Below, piece by piece: positions 1 through 9,847 of a stretch of 64,000 bases of DNA. The stretch is from Pollenia angustigena (lineage: Eukaryota; Arthropoda; Insecta; Diptera; Polleniidae). Position 1 is the first letter of the stretch; every line of letters begins with the position of its first letter. Both the position numbers and the translations under genes were made by a program. Below the pieces are notes generated by a model that worked only from the letters and a program-made list of their open reading frames with translations, did no database searches and was not told where the DNA came from. The DNA lies in the NCBI GenBank assembly GCA_930367215.1, contig OV884059.1, positions 76,293,393 through 76,357,392 on the forward strand, given 5' to 3'.

Positions 1-1340
1 AATATTTAATTAGGCTTTGTTGTAACAATGATAATTTCTATACCATTTTTTCCTCGCCGAAAGCACGTAAATTATTTCATCTTAGTTGTCAAAATCATTT
101 TTAAGGTAAACCTAAAAAAGATTAAAAAAATATACGAATTTAGAGGAAAAAATAATGTTTCCATTATGATTTCATTTTCATCATTTACCTAATCGAAACG
201 CGTGCCAAGTTTAAAGAAAAACAAAAAGATTTTTTTTACAACAGGCACATCAAATTCAAACAATCTCATGCATGTTTTTCCCAAGACATTATTATGCGAT
301 TTTTAAAACTCACGAAAACTCATGAAAAAAAATCTTTTTTTTTTTGTTTTGCCACCACCCCCTTTGAGGGTTTTTTGTTTTTATGTTTTGATGATGATAC
401 CAAATTGTTATGTAAATTAAATTTTGTATACTCTTCAATGAGCTTTTAACTGAAAAATAAAAAAACAATTTAAAATTTGTTTAGCTTTTATCATGCTGGC
501 TGGTAAAAAGGTTTTTTTTTTGCAGTGGATTTTGGATTTCATTTGACTGTTTTGTTGAATGTTTGTTACCTTAAACCAGCTTAAAGGTATCAGCGTAACA
601 AAATTTTAAATGAATTTTATTTTCAGCTACAATGCACTCTAAGTTATTTAGATGTTTTTTCTCCTTTTATTTCTAAAGATTCTTAAAACTTAAGTAAAAT
701 AATACGCATACACTTAAAAAAGATATTCATTCTGAAAAAAATCATTTAACCCTCACCTAAATTTGCATGAAAGCAAGCAAAAACAAACTAAAACAAGCAA
801 AGGCACACACACACACTTGCGTGCATGCTTTTAAGCCGGATATGAATGTTGTTAGATTTGTATGTGAAGAGTATGAAGAGACAAGATTTTAAGAGACGTT
901 GGTTTCCCTCTCCCTTTAGATGTTTGCTTGTACGTATGTATGTATGTATGTTTATGCAATTTACGGTTGTCTTTCATGTTTTGATATAGAAATAAAAATT
1001 AACACAAATCTAAAAATATTGAAGGAAAAGAGCAAAATAAATTATTTGAAACACACGCCCGTGTTAGTTGTAGTGTAAAAATTTAATGTTATAAAAATTC
1101 ATTAAAATGGTTGAAGAAAATTCGTTTGTCCCATTTGGTGCCAGGGGGGCAACATTTTCTTTTTATTAATGGAAAGTTGGGTAGTCACGACAGGTGTTGG
1201 GGAATTAAAAAAAAACTTAATCTTGTAGAAATAATTTGTCCCAGTTTTTGTTACCTTTATTCAAATTAAAAACATATAGACACGGCTCATTGTTTAAATT
1301 TTTGTCTTAAATTTGTTAAAGAAATCTTTAAAGAATAAAA
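1..1340. other. AT-rich sequence without recognisable gene
   Basis: No ORF of note and no TIR pair was found. It contains many A and T runs, a short CA run near 802-814 and a GTAT microsatellite near 931-951. I see nothing that identifies a gene or a named repeat. Confidence 0.6.
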
Positions 1341-1810
1341 CAAAATAAAATAATCGGCTGTGCCGAATCTTTGATACCCACCGCCCAGAATAAATAAATT
1401 TTTGAATTTAGCTTTATATCTTAAAATTAAAACTGACCTTACAATACATATTATTATTCTTTGCAGTTTTAGGCGTATTAAGGTCTGTTTCAAAAGAACG
1501 CCTATGGTTAATTATGGGACAATCTTTACGAAATTTCTACGAATTTGCGCAAAACTTAATGGGAATCGGTGCATTCTGTCAACAATTTAGGTTAGTTCTT
1601 GTACCAAAAGTATCAATTTTGGATTGACTACAATTTTCCTACTGAACCGATTATGCTAGATTTCAATCCCAAATTTTCTAATTTGAGGCCAATCTTTTTT
1701 TTCTGCTTAGCCTTTCGAACTTGTGCGTGTTTTTCAAAAGAAGGACAGACATAATGACATGGGCGAAATCGGCTTTAGATTACTCAAGTACCCATATATT
1801 AACCGATTTT
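1340..1810 (+). repeat. Helentron-like repeat family HL1, decayed copy a
   Basis: It starts with the HL1 5' signature GGCTGTGCCGAATCTTTGAT, followed by ACCC. It carries the family's internal phrases: an 'AATTATGGGACAATCTT' block near 1511, an 'AACCGATTATGCTAGATTT' block near 1645, and a block near 1778 where the family reads 'GATTACTCAAG...ACCCA'. The same blocks occur in the same order in the complete copy at 49257-50310. The 3' terminal hairpin is absent here and the copy merges into a tandem repeat. Its class is inferred from the complete copy. Confidence 0.6.
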
Positions 1811-1973
1811 TTGAAATTTTTACAGCAACATAATTTGAGACCCAGAAATAAAATTGGCTACTTATTTTTTGAAAGGGGCGGGGGAAGTGGTACCCTCCAT
1901 AGGATATCAATATTTAGTTTCGCATATTTTAAGAGGCACTACACCCATTCTCTTGAAGTTTTTGCTATAGGAT

Positions 1974-2558
1974 GAGATTGCGAAGCATTCAAGGGTAGCG
2001 CTAATATGGATACCGGGGCAAACAGAGTGCCCGGGCCATCGGGTAGCAGATGAGCTGGCCAAACAAGGTGGTCGCATGGATGATACATTCATTGACCAAT
2101 TCATTGGCCTTCCAATGGCTCACTGTAAATCACTTATAGGGCGCGAGTCTTATAGAGTTGAGCATAGGCGGTGGACCTGTGAGTCCACGTGCTCAATATC
2201 CAGAATCCTTTGGCCCGGATATGATGAACGGAGAACTAGCTCTCTACTTGGGTTCAGCAGGGACCAGATTAGGACGGTGATGTCGGTTGTGACTGGACAG
2301 TAGCCGGTGGGGACTCATGCTGGAAGAATGGGCCTGGAATTTAACGACTACTGTAGAAGTTGTCAAAACGAGGAGGAAGAGGAGACTGTGCTTCACTTTC
2401 TTTGTCATTGCCCTGGATTGTGGGGCATTAGGGAAGAATATCTGGGGGAACCGGTGTTTGCCTGCTTGGAGGATCTATCCAGGATAGAAATAAAATCGCT
2501 CCTTCTCTTCACTAGGAAGACGAAGTGGTTGGACTTTGCAGCGACGCCATCTGAGTAA
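1974..2558 (+). pseudogene. LINE ORF2 C-terminus: RNase H end plus CCHC-like motif
   Basis: One reading frame runs from the first base of the truncated insertion to TAA at 2556-2558 and is interrupted by a single TAG at 2301-2303. Near the start, IWIPGQ...GHRVADELAKQG matches the end of the RNase H domain of non-LTR retrotransposons (usual form W-x-P-G-H-x-G...N-x-x-A-D-x-L-A). After the stop, CRSCQNEEEEETVLHFLCHC is the C-x2-C-x10-H-x3-C-x-C motif typical of the extreme C-terminus of these proteins, and the same spacing appears at 50442-50520. The endonuclease and reverse transcriptase are missing through 5' truncation. With one nonsense codon and no frameshift it is the least damaged LINE piece here. 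It is non-functional. Confidence 0.85.
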
Positions 2559-2660
2559 CTGCTCTAAGGGATGGGCATTGTCACCGGGTATCACAAAGGG
2601 ACCAATAAAGGACCCAAGTGAGCTGTCTTTTGGTGGCTGCCCATGGAACCTAACCTAACC
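1974..2660 (+). mobile_element. 5'-truncated LINE insertion (RNase H-bearing clade)
   Basis: A 12-bp target duplication flanks the insertion: TTGCTATAGGAT at 1962-1973 and TTGCTGTAGGAT at 2661-2672, with one mismatch. The 5' end starts in mid-ORF, as expected when reverse transcription stops early. The 3' end is a short tail, ACCTAACCTAACC, rather than poly(A). The insertion lies inside a tandem repeat array, which confirms its boundaries. It carries the end of an ORF2-type protein, described separately. Clade assignment (I, LOA or R1-like) is inferred from the presence of RNase H followed by a cysteine/histidine motif. Confidence 0.85.
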
Positions 2661-3228
2661 TTGCTGTAGGATCTCCGAGCCCCAAAATTTAAATAAGATA
2701 GTAGCAGGGGAAGTGGAACCCCCCATAGGTCGCCAATGATAAGTATCGCATATCTTACGAACTGCTATAAGGAGAAAGTTCAAACTTGGTAGAAGTCACT
2801 CTTATGATAAACTACACCATTGAAAATAAAAATAAGACGGGAAGGAGGAGGGAGAGCAATACCCCCAAAGGATGCATAAAGTAAATATCGCGTACCTAAA
2901 GAACTATTATAGCGAGAGTCGTGGCCACTTATTATAATTAACTATAAATTTTAAAATAAAAATGGGTTGGTAGATTTAGAAGGAGCAGTTCCCCTCTTAG
3001 CACGGAAATATTAAATGCCTCATATCTGAAGACAAAAGTCTTCAAACTTTATGCAACCCACTCTTATAGTAATCTACACCTTTCAAAATAAAAATAAAGG
3101 GGGTAGCTTAGGGTAGCCAGTCAGGCTGGATTCGACTGGATTGTCCAGCTTTTTTAGGACTTGCTAATTTTCAAGCTAAAATTAAATTTGTCCAGCTAAA
3201 CGATGAATAATTTTATATTTTGTTATAA

Positions 3229-3500
3229 CCCAGTAAAAACTTCGCTTACTTTTTCTAAATGAATAGCTTCTTTAACTCATTATTCTGTAGCTTTCTTCTA
3301 TAACTACATCTATAACAACTTCCATAACTATTTTTTTTTTGGATGTATGCAGGTAAAAAAATAATGACTTACTTTTGAATGCGTTCATTTTGGGACATCC
3401 CTTGTAAAATTCAATGGTTCTTTCAGTAGAATTGTAAGTAGTTCTCTTGTGTTTTTTTGATTACTCAACACATTATTTTGTAGGCGAAGTTTTTACTGGG
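3229..3500. mobile_element. MITE family A, copy 1 (272 bp)
   Basis: The terminal inverted repeats are CCCAGTAAAAACTTCGCTTA at the left and, read inward from the right, CCCAGTAAAAACTTCGCCTA. The interior (TAGCTTCTTTAACTCATTAT and neighbours) is nearly identical to the copy at 4248-4476. No convincing target duplication was found (flanks TTATAA and AATCTA). It has no coding capacity, so it is a non-autonomous DNA element of undetermined superfamily. Confidence 0.75.
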
Positions 3501-3551
3501 AATCTACCTTTTTCTTTTTTTACTAAAGTGTTTTATGCGTTAATTGTTTGA

Positions 3552-4052
3552 TTGCTTGATGAAGTTCATCTTGTAAAAAAATTGTCTTTATCAAATTTTC
3601 CCATTGTGTCATCACTAATAACATCGCTCAACACCAGAACGGCTGATTTCATAATAATAACAAATTTGAAGAACAATTTATTTTCTTGGCAAGATTTACA
3701 ACGGCTTCCACAAGATCTTCAAATATCGGAAGAAATAAACCACCATAAGCTATATATTGATTTATGTTTTCTTCGTGATGTTTACGAACAAATACTTAAA
3801 GATTTGCCAAGTGATAAAATATGGTCATATTTTTTTTAAGAAATATGAAGGGAATAGATTCAAGTATTTAGAAAAGTTAATTTGATTTGTATTTTCAATA
3901 CCAGAAAGCAACGCTTTTTAAAAAGGATGTATCGTATTTTAAACAATCTTTATACTAAAGAGAGAAACAGAATGTCATTCGACTTGATAAGAGCCGAAAT
4001 ATTAATTGGACTGAGGTTAAAGAAATCTTGTAAATATTTTCAGATGTTCTAA
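3552..4052 (+). pseudogene. Broken ORF of unknown origin, possibly transposase remnant
   Basis: A 95-residue frame ends at 3839 in a T-run (…DKIWSYFF). Shifting one frame there continues with KKYEGNRFKYLEKLI, so a homopolymer frameshift probably interrupts a longer frame. A further open stretch at 3903-4052 reads RKQRFLKRMYRILNNLYTKE and then RNRMSFDLIRAEILIGLRLK. The RNRMS... segment loosely resembles the RNR-L motif at the C-terminus of hAT transposases, but this is weak. It lies between two copies of MITE family A. I cannot name the protein. A relic of an autonomous partner of the flanking MITEs is possible but not shown. Confidence 0.35.
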
Positions 4053-4247
4053 CACAGTTCTGAAGGTTTTGAATTGACATAATCTGTTTGTTCAACTACC
4101 AAATGTATGTGGCGGACAAAATAATTTAAGAACGAAAGATTTTCTTATTTTACTAATAATTTCAAAGAACAAATCAAAAAAATTTAAGACTGAATTGTTA
4201 TTTTTTGTTTTTTTATATTTATTTAATAGTTTATTGTTTTATACATT

Positions 4248-4476
4248 CCCAGTAAAAGCTTCGCCTACTTTTTCAAAATGAATAGCTTCTTTAACTCATT
4301 ATTTTGTAGCTTTCTTCTATAAATACATCTATAACAACTTCCATAACTACTTTTTTCTGGATGTATGCAGGTAAAAAAAATAATGACTTACTTTTTAATG
4401 CGTTCATTTTGGGACATCCCTTGTAAAATTCATTGGTTCTTTCAGTAGAACCTTTGTAGGCGAAGTTTTTACTGGG
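4248..4476. mobile_element. MITE family A, copy 2 (229 bp)
   Basis: Same orientation and sequence as the copy at 3229-3500, with about 45 bp missing just before the right terminal repeat. The ends are CCCAGTAAAAGCTTCGCCTA and, inward from the right, CCCAGTAAAAACTTCGCCTA. No target duplication was recognised. Confidence 0.75.
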
Positions 4477-4520
4477 TTGGAACAATGAATTAAATGAAAA
4501 TACTAGTTTCTTCGTACTTT

Positions 4521-4910
4521 ATATCGTTACCTAAAACGCAAAAGGCCCTAACTAACAAAAAATTAAAAATCGACTTTTTCACTAAATCTGATGAATTGCA
4601 TCAACACTAATGTCCACAATAAATTTTTGAGTCTTTCAACCAAAATTGGCGATTTTATTAACAAAAAACAAACGGCCCTATCTACAAAAGATTATACGAC
4701 ACGCGCTGAAAGACCTTATTAACAGTTTGTATAATATGCAACATTATCAATTGTCAAAACAACTGCTAGGTTTAACAATAAAAATAGTAGAAAAATAGAT
4801 TATAAACAGTTTGAGGCAATTTATCGATTACCATTTTTAATAGTAATTTGCTTCTCCTGTAAAATTTTCAAAATGTTAGATAGGGCGTTTTGCGTTTTAG
4901 GTAACGATAT
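4521..4910. mobile_element. MITE family B (390 bp, 36-bp TIRs)
   Basis: The inverted repeats span 4521-4556 and 4875-4910. The left arm begins ATATCGTTACCTAAAACGCA; the right arm read inward begins identically, with two mismatches further in. Because the arms end in the palindromic ATAT, a TA duplication cannot be told apart from the arm itself. The interior is non-coding and holds further copies of the AAACGGCCCTA motif. Confidence 0.75.
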
Positions 4911-5348
4911 GTAGTAATATTCACGTCAGTTAAAAGTTTTATATAGTAAACAAAAATTCTAGCAAGTAATAGTAAGTAATAGAATCGGTGTTCGTATATC
5001 TCCTTAGCCACCATAGACGGATTTGTGCTTATAACAAAAAAAAAAAAAAAAAAAATAAGATCTGACTTCGTACTTTTTTGAAAAAAAAAAAAAAATATAT
5101 TTTGGAAGTACGCAATGAAATGAAAAATAGGAAGAACGGTATAAATCGGTTATTATTAGGGCTAATAAATAAATCGGGCGTTTTAACTACCAATACAGAC
5201 CATATGAATTGTTATCGTAGTGCTGCAACATGTTATTTTTTTAACTACATAAAATACATGGGACACTGATTTATAGTTGTTGAGTTTAAACTACATATAA
5301 ATTTTAGATAAGTACAACATTTTAAACATTCACTAATTTATGAGACAT
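4911..5348. other. AT-rich sequence without recognisable gene
   Basis: It has A-runs at about 5036-5056 and 5081-5095. A 63-codon frame here begins inside a poly-A run and looks like chance. No repeat boundary was recognised. Confidence 0.5.
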
Positions 5349-5444
5349 TAGGGTAATCAATTAATCGATGTTTTGTATTAATCATGAATAATTATTCGAG
5401 GTAAAAATGTAAGCGAATAATAGTTGAAGTTTTTAATATTATTC

Positions 5445-6299
5445 GGCGGCATGAAATAACACCCCAAAATATAACCCCCCCAAAAAATAATGAAATAACC
5501 CCCCAAAGCGTGGGGCCATATTTCATATGCAATAAAGCCCCAATTTTGAAAATGAAATTAGCCCCCAACGAAATGAAATAACGCCCCAAACATAAATGAA
5601 ATAATTCCCTAATTTTTGGGGGCTTATTTCATATGAAATAAAACCCCAATTTCTGAAATGAAATAAGAGCACAATATATGTAATACAATTAATTATACAG
5701 TTTTGCTTTAAAGAATCACGCGATAGATATCATGATATGATATACCAAACACAAGCTTCGCCAACCAAGGCTTTTCTGCATAGCCGGCCTTTGGCCGGGC
5801 GCAATGACTTTTTCCTCTGTGGTATAGCAAACACCGGCTTCGCTAACTAAAGCGTCTCTGCATTGCTACAGGATTTTCTCCGCTATAGTATAATAATACC
5901 GACTCGACCCGGCTACGCAGAGAAGCTTTAGTTAGCGAAGCCGGTGTTTGTTATACCATAAAGGAAAAAGGCATTGCGCCCGGCCGAAGGCCGGTAATGC
6001 AGGGTAGCTTTATTTATTGAAGCCGGTGTTCTATATACCAAAGTGGATAAATCCTTGCGCCCAAAAGCGTTTTCATTATAAATTTGAAAATGAAATAATC
6101 CCACAAAAAATATATTGGGGCTTTATTTCATAATGATTTTTTTGGGGGATAATTTCATATGAAATAATACCCCAATTAAAAAAATGAAATAACTCCCCAA
6201 AGAAAATGAAATAACCCCCCAAAAATCGTTTTTGTTGTTCTCTGTACAAACTTTTGGGGGGTTATTTCATTATTTTTTTGGGGGTTATTTCATGCCGCC
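5445..6299. mobile_element. Foldback-like element FB1 (855 bp, 9-bp TSD)
   Basis: It is flanked by a perfect 9-bp duplication, ATATTATTC, at 5436-5444 and 6300-6308. The termini are GGCGGCATGAAATAACACCC at the left and, inward from the right, GGCGGCATGAAATAACCCCC. Both arms consist of many short modules of the form TGAAATAAxxCCCCAA or their complement, TTGGGGxTTATTTCA. The centre (about 5745-6060) holds GC-rich palindromic blocks such as CGGCCGAAGGCCGG and GCTTTAGTTAGCGAAGCCGG, which recur in tandem in FB2. Modular inverted arms plus a 9-bp TSD match the Foldback type known from Drosophila. No coding sequence is present. Confidence 0.85.
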
Positions 6300-6479
6300 A
6301 TATTATTCGGTTAATAGAATAATTATAATTTTTTCATATTATTCGGTTAATCGAATAATTTGAATTTTGTCGAGTTTAGAACTTTTAAAATAAGACCAAA
6401 AATTATATTTTTCAACATAAAAAATTTATTAAAAAAGTATGTAATAAAAATAAAATTTTAATAAAAATTTCATCAAAAT

Positions 6480-6680
6480 TTAAGCTAATCTTCTAAAATA
6501 ATATTTTAAAAAGAGAATTCGGTTTGAATGTTTATGTTTAAAACGATTTCTTTCTTTTGCTTTGATGAAACTTGATTCAGAAAAGATTCTTTCACTTATT
6601 GTTGACGTTGGAGATACTGAAAGTAAAGCATTATAAAGCATATCCAATTTCTCTGTTCTTTTTCTTGTCTTTTCTAAAAA
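6480..6680 (-). pseudogene. hAT transposase C-terminus (dimerisation region), element P
   Basis: Minus-strand translation gives TEKLDMLYNALLSVSPTSTI directly followed by SERIFSESSFIKAKERNRF, and ends at a stop at 6480-6482. The P-x-S-T-x-x-S-E-R-x-F-S...R-N-R pattern is the diagnostic C-terminal dimerisation motif of hAT transposases. An in-frame stop lies about 20 codons upstream of the motif. This shows that element P is a hAT oriented on the minus strand. Confidence 0.8.
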
Positions 6681-7031
6681 TCAGTAATCTTCTATTATAC
6701 GACTTGAATCTGTTTTTGGTTTTGAACAATTTTAATACTTTTAATAGTCTTGTTAAAGTCTGGTAGAAGGTTTTTTCAATCACTTAAAAAAAATATCAGT
6801 GTGGTGCAGGCGCGGATCCAGCTTGAGCCTTAGGGGGGGGGAAATTTTTTATGATACAAAAAAAAATTTGTTTTTAAAAGTTTATTAAAAGCAATTTGTG
6901 TATATTATATTAAAAAAACTCAACAATAAGGTTAAATAAAATATTCAATATAAATTAAAATAAACTAATCTTTTTAAATAAGCAATTTATGATTTCCTTG
7001 TGAGGCAAATTTAGATAGTACAGTCTATGTT

Positions 7032-8171
7032 CAGTTTGTCATTGTTGATCTGAGCCATGTTTTTATTCGACGAAGGGTAGGAAATGACCTCTCGCTCGTA
7101 GCATTACTTACGAGCATTGAATCGAAAATTTGAAATATTTTTCTTAGATTTGGGTAGATATCTTCATCACAGTTTATTAAAGCATCTACAACGTTATCTG
7201 ATAGATTTTAGATAATTTCCATGTTTGTTGCCAATGCTACAGTTCAGGCTCAAGTTTAGATGTTAGTAGGTGTTTATCCCGAGTTGTGGTTTTAAAAGTT
7301 TTATATCTATATATGACTTGATTACACTTTGAGTAGAATTTTTGGTATGTTCAATTAAAGATATCTTTTGGAAAGGTGTTTTGCGATCTTCTAAAATAAA
7401 TTCAATAAGAGAATGAAACCTACAACTCGGTAGAAATCTTCAACATTTTGGATGTGATTATTTCGTTCAAATCTTGTTTTTTAGGTTGGAACCTCGATTT
7501 GAACGCAAATCACTTTAACTTTTTCAAAAATCACTTTAAATTGTTCTTCGGCTTTATTTCTTTTTTCTTCAAGGCACATGATCAAAGTTTTGATAAGGCT
7601 TGATCCTTTTTGAAGATCTATATCGTGCTTTTGTAAAATGATACTAAGCGGCTGTGTTACAATAAGTATCACACTTAATATGTTTATTCCGCAAATAAAT
7701 TCAAAAGTTCTAAGTGAGTTCCTTAATATAAGGCTCTTGATAAAGTATTACCTTTCCACTCAGATATTTTTTCCAAAGCTTCTACTATATGATGTACACT
7801 TGTTGCAAAGTGTAAAGCTGAGTCGTGACGGTCCACCCATCTTGTCTCGCATAATGTAGAGAGTTTGGCTCCCAAATACTTTACTAAGAACGTGTTTTGC
7901 CTGATTTACGGGAAATAGCAAGGCGTTTGTTTCGCAATTGTCGCGGTTTCCAGAATTTTTTTACAGCTCCATTTTCTGCTGACATCAAACGACACCCATC
8001 AGTTCCAACTCCTATACAATTTTTTAGGTCAAGACTAAAATTTGTCAAAGTTTTAAGAACTGTTGATGATAGTGCCATCGCATCAATTGACACATCAGCG
8101 TCATTATCAATATCCTGTGAAGGCTCTTCAAATGCTTTTACAACAAAGCCAAAACAATTCTTGCCTAACAA
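7032..8171 (-). pseudogene. hAT transposase (DUF4371/ZMYM1-like type), broken
   Basis: Three minus-strand blocks appear in the expected order. (1) 8171-7884: SIDAMALSSTVLKTL and NCIGVGTDGCRLMSAENGAV, where the D in TDG probably corresponds to a catalytic acidic residue. (2) About 7875-7481: an open frame with STLCETRWVDRHDSALHF, then PLSIILQKHDIDLQKGSSL, both characteristic of this hAT group. (3) 7110-7032: SNATSERSFPTLRRIKTW followed by LRSTMTN, the C-terminal dimerisation motif. Frames differ between blocks, and the Cys/His-rich segment normally between blocks 1 and 2 is missing, so the gene is dead. In intact elements this enzyme cuts at the TIRs and makes 8-bp duplications. Confidence 0.85.
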
Positions 8172-8574
8172 CTTTTTGTTGTATGGTGAAATATCTTAAA
8201 TGTAAGGAAATCTGGCTTTCCCCGACAAATCCGTGCTTTCGTCAAAAATTATCGAATAGAATTTTGATTCATATAACACATACATACATAAATATTGCAA
8301 ATACTAAGGTTTTTTAATAATTCAACCGCACGCATTTTCAAGTCAAACGTTTACTCTTTGGTTATACATAGATGGCACCTGCTGGGATTGAATGTAGAAT
8401 AATAAGTATTTGAATACAGTAAACTAGATGTTTCATTGAAAATATTTAATAAATAACTATTAGGATGAAGATTTGGATATTTATTGAAAATTTCGTTAGA
8501 GATTCAATAAAAAAACAAAAAAAAAAAACCTTGCTGGGATTTCCAAAAATTTTGTACATTAAAAAAAGATAATA

Positions 8575-9455
8575 ACGGGTGGTTAAATTTCAAGGGCCGA
8601 TGTTGATTTTGAATAAAACACAAACTATTTAGGTAATTATTGTAATTTTTTTTTATTATGATATATTGGTATTACTCAATTATGTATGGAACAAAATATC
8701 GGCCAAATGGGCGCCGCGAACATGGCGGCACACCTCCATCCGATGGTCCAAATTTTCGATGACCCTGAGGCATAATGGAGGTTCTATGCCGTTAATGTGC
8801 CGAATTATCTCATCCTTTAGCTCTTGAATTGTTGCTGGCTTATCGACGTACACCTTTTCTTTCAAATAACCCCAAAGAAAAAAGTCCAACGGTGTCAAAT
8901 CACATGATCTTGGCGGCCAATTGACATCGCCATTACGTGAGATAACACGGCCATTGAATTTGTTGCGCAAAAGAGCCATTGTTTCGTTAGCTGTGTGGCA
9001 AGTGGCACCGTCCTGCTGAAACCACATATCGTCCACATCCATATCTTCCAATTCGGGCCATAAAAAGTTCGTTATCATCTCACGATAGCGAACACCATTC
9101 ACAGTAACTGCCTGACCGGCCTCATTTTGGAAAAAATACGACCCGATGATGCCGCCAGCCCATAAACCGCACCAAACAGTCACTATTTGTGGGTGCATTG
9201 GTTTTTCGACAATCACTATTGCATTATCTTTCGCCCAAATGCATCAATTCTGCTTATTGATGAATTCACTGAAGTGAAAATGTACCTCATCACTGAATCA
9301 CGAAGTGCACGATATGCATTTTGATTTGAACGCCCATTTTCATAATAAGTCTGGATTACTTTAACGCGTTGTTGGATTGTGTATCTCTCCATGGTTGAAA
9401 TTGAGTAAGTCTGAAATAGAGAAATGTCAAATAAAATTCGGAAAAAAACTTGGCG
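8575..9455 (-). mobile_element. DD41D mariner-like element 1, nested in hAT 2
   Basis: The end at 8575 reads ACGGGTGGTTAAATTTCAAG and follows TA at 8573-8574, as expected for Tc1/mariner insertion. The matching TIR was not found at the other side; the upper boundary is estimated from the transposase start codon at 9392-9390 plus a 5' leader. The element encodes an internally deleted transposase. Confidence 0.7.
8680..9392 (-). pseudogene. DD41D mariner-like transposase, internally deleted
   Basis: The N-terminus from the ATG at 9392 reads MERYTIQQRVKVIQTYYENG, then RSNQNAYRALRD. The coding sequence then jumps out of frame to FSDEVHF (first catalytic D), omitting roughly the whole DNA-binding region. 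One TGA follows NKQN near 9245. From 9216 to 8680 there is an open 178-residue frame with residues counted from its M: WFQQDGATCHTA (second D, residue 69) and DLTPLDFFLWGY (third D, residue 111). Forty-one residues separate D69 and D111, the DD41D signature of the rosa-type group of IS630-Tc1-mariner. It retains the catalytic core but cannot bind TIRs. Confidence 0.9.
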
Positions 9456-9609
9456 TTTAGGTTTATTAATGGGAACGCTTGTATTATCGAAATAAACAAA
9501 ACATATTTTTATAATTTACGGGGGGGAAATTTCCTTATTTCACCCCCCTGAATCCGCGCCTGGTGTGGTGAAAGTCTATACTAAACATTCAGGCTTTGTA
9601 ATATGCTAA

Positions 9610-9847
9610 GGCCCTAAATTTGTAAAACGCAAACGCAATGCCAAAACGACATTGAAAGCAAAATCAAAATTTTGTTGTTGCTTTCTACAGAAATACAAAC
9701 TGCCACAAGATATGCAGCGTTTAAAAGTTACAAATTCAATATACATTTCTATAGAAAACAACAACAAAATTATGAAATATTTTCGATTTTGTTTTTGCTT
9801 TCTATATAATTTTTGGCATTGCGTTTGCGTTTTACAAATTTAGGGCC
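9610..9847. mobile_element. Harbinger-type MITE (238 bp, perfect 37-bp TIRs)
   Basis: The target duplication is TAA at 9607-9609 and 9848-9850. The arms at 9610-9646 and 9811-9847 are perfect 37-bp inverted repeats beginning GGCCCTAAATTTGTAAAACG. A 3-bp TWA duplication with a GG(G/C)C-type terminus fits PIF/Harbinger. It is non-coding, and the identity of the arms suggests fairly recent insertion. It lies inside element P but outside hAT 2. Confidence 0.85.

Larger units (their letters stand above)
1834..3112 (+). repeat. Tandem repeat, ~120-bp unit, split by a LINE
   Basis: Each unit has a GGGGGAAGTGG...CCCCCATAGG block, then ...ATCGCATATCTTA, then an 'ACTCTTAT' phrase, then AAAATAAAAAT. 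Units are visible at about 1866-1973, 2661-2815, 2835-2955 and 2965-3095. The first and second are separated by the LINE at 1974-2660; without it the array is continuous. The units differ by many substitutions and small indels, so the array is old. Tandem blocks of this kind occur inside Helentron-like elements, so it may be the central part of the HL1 copy just upstream; this is inference. Confidence 0.6.
6807..9562 (-). mobile_element. hAT element 2 (2756 bp, 8-bp TSD), interrupted by a mariner
   Basis: A perfect 8-bp duplication, GTGTGGTG, lies at 6799-6806 and 9563-9570. The TIRs are CAGGCGCGGATCCAG and, inward from the right, CAGGCGCGGATTCAG (14 of 15 match). A run of eight G's follows the left TIR and a matching G/C-rich run precedes the right one. 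Coding remnants on the minus strand at 8171-7032 belong to the hAT group that carries a DUF4371-type N-terminal half. A DD41D mariner occupies about 8575-9455. Confidence 0.9.

Noticed and set aside
2650..2660. Interstitial telomere sequence
   Set aside because: Only two and a half units, located exactly at the 3' end of a LINE with TSDs; treated as the LINE tail.
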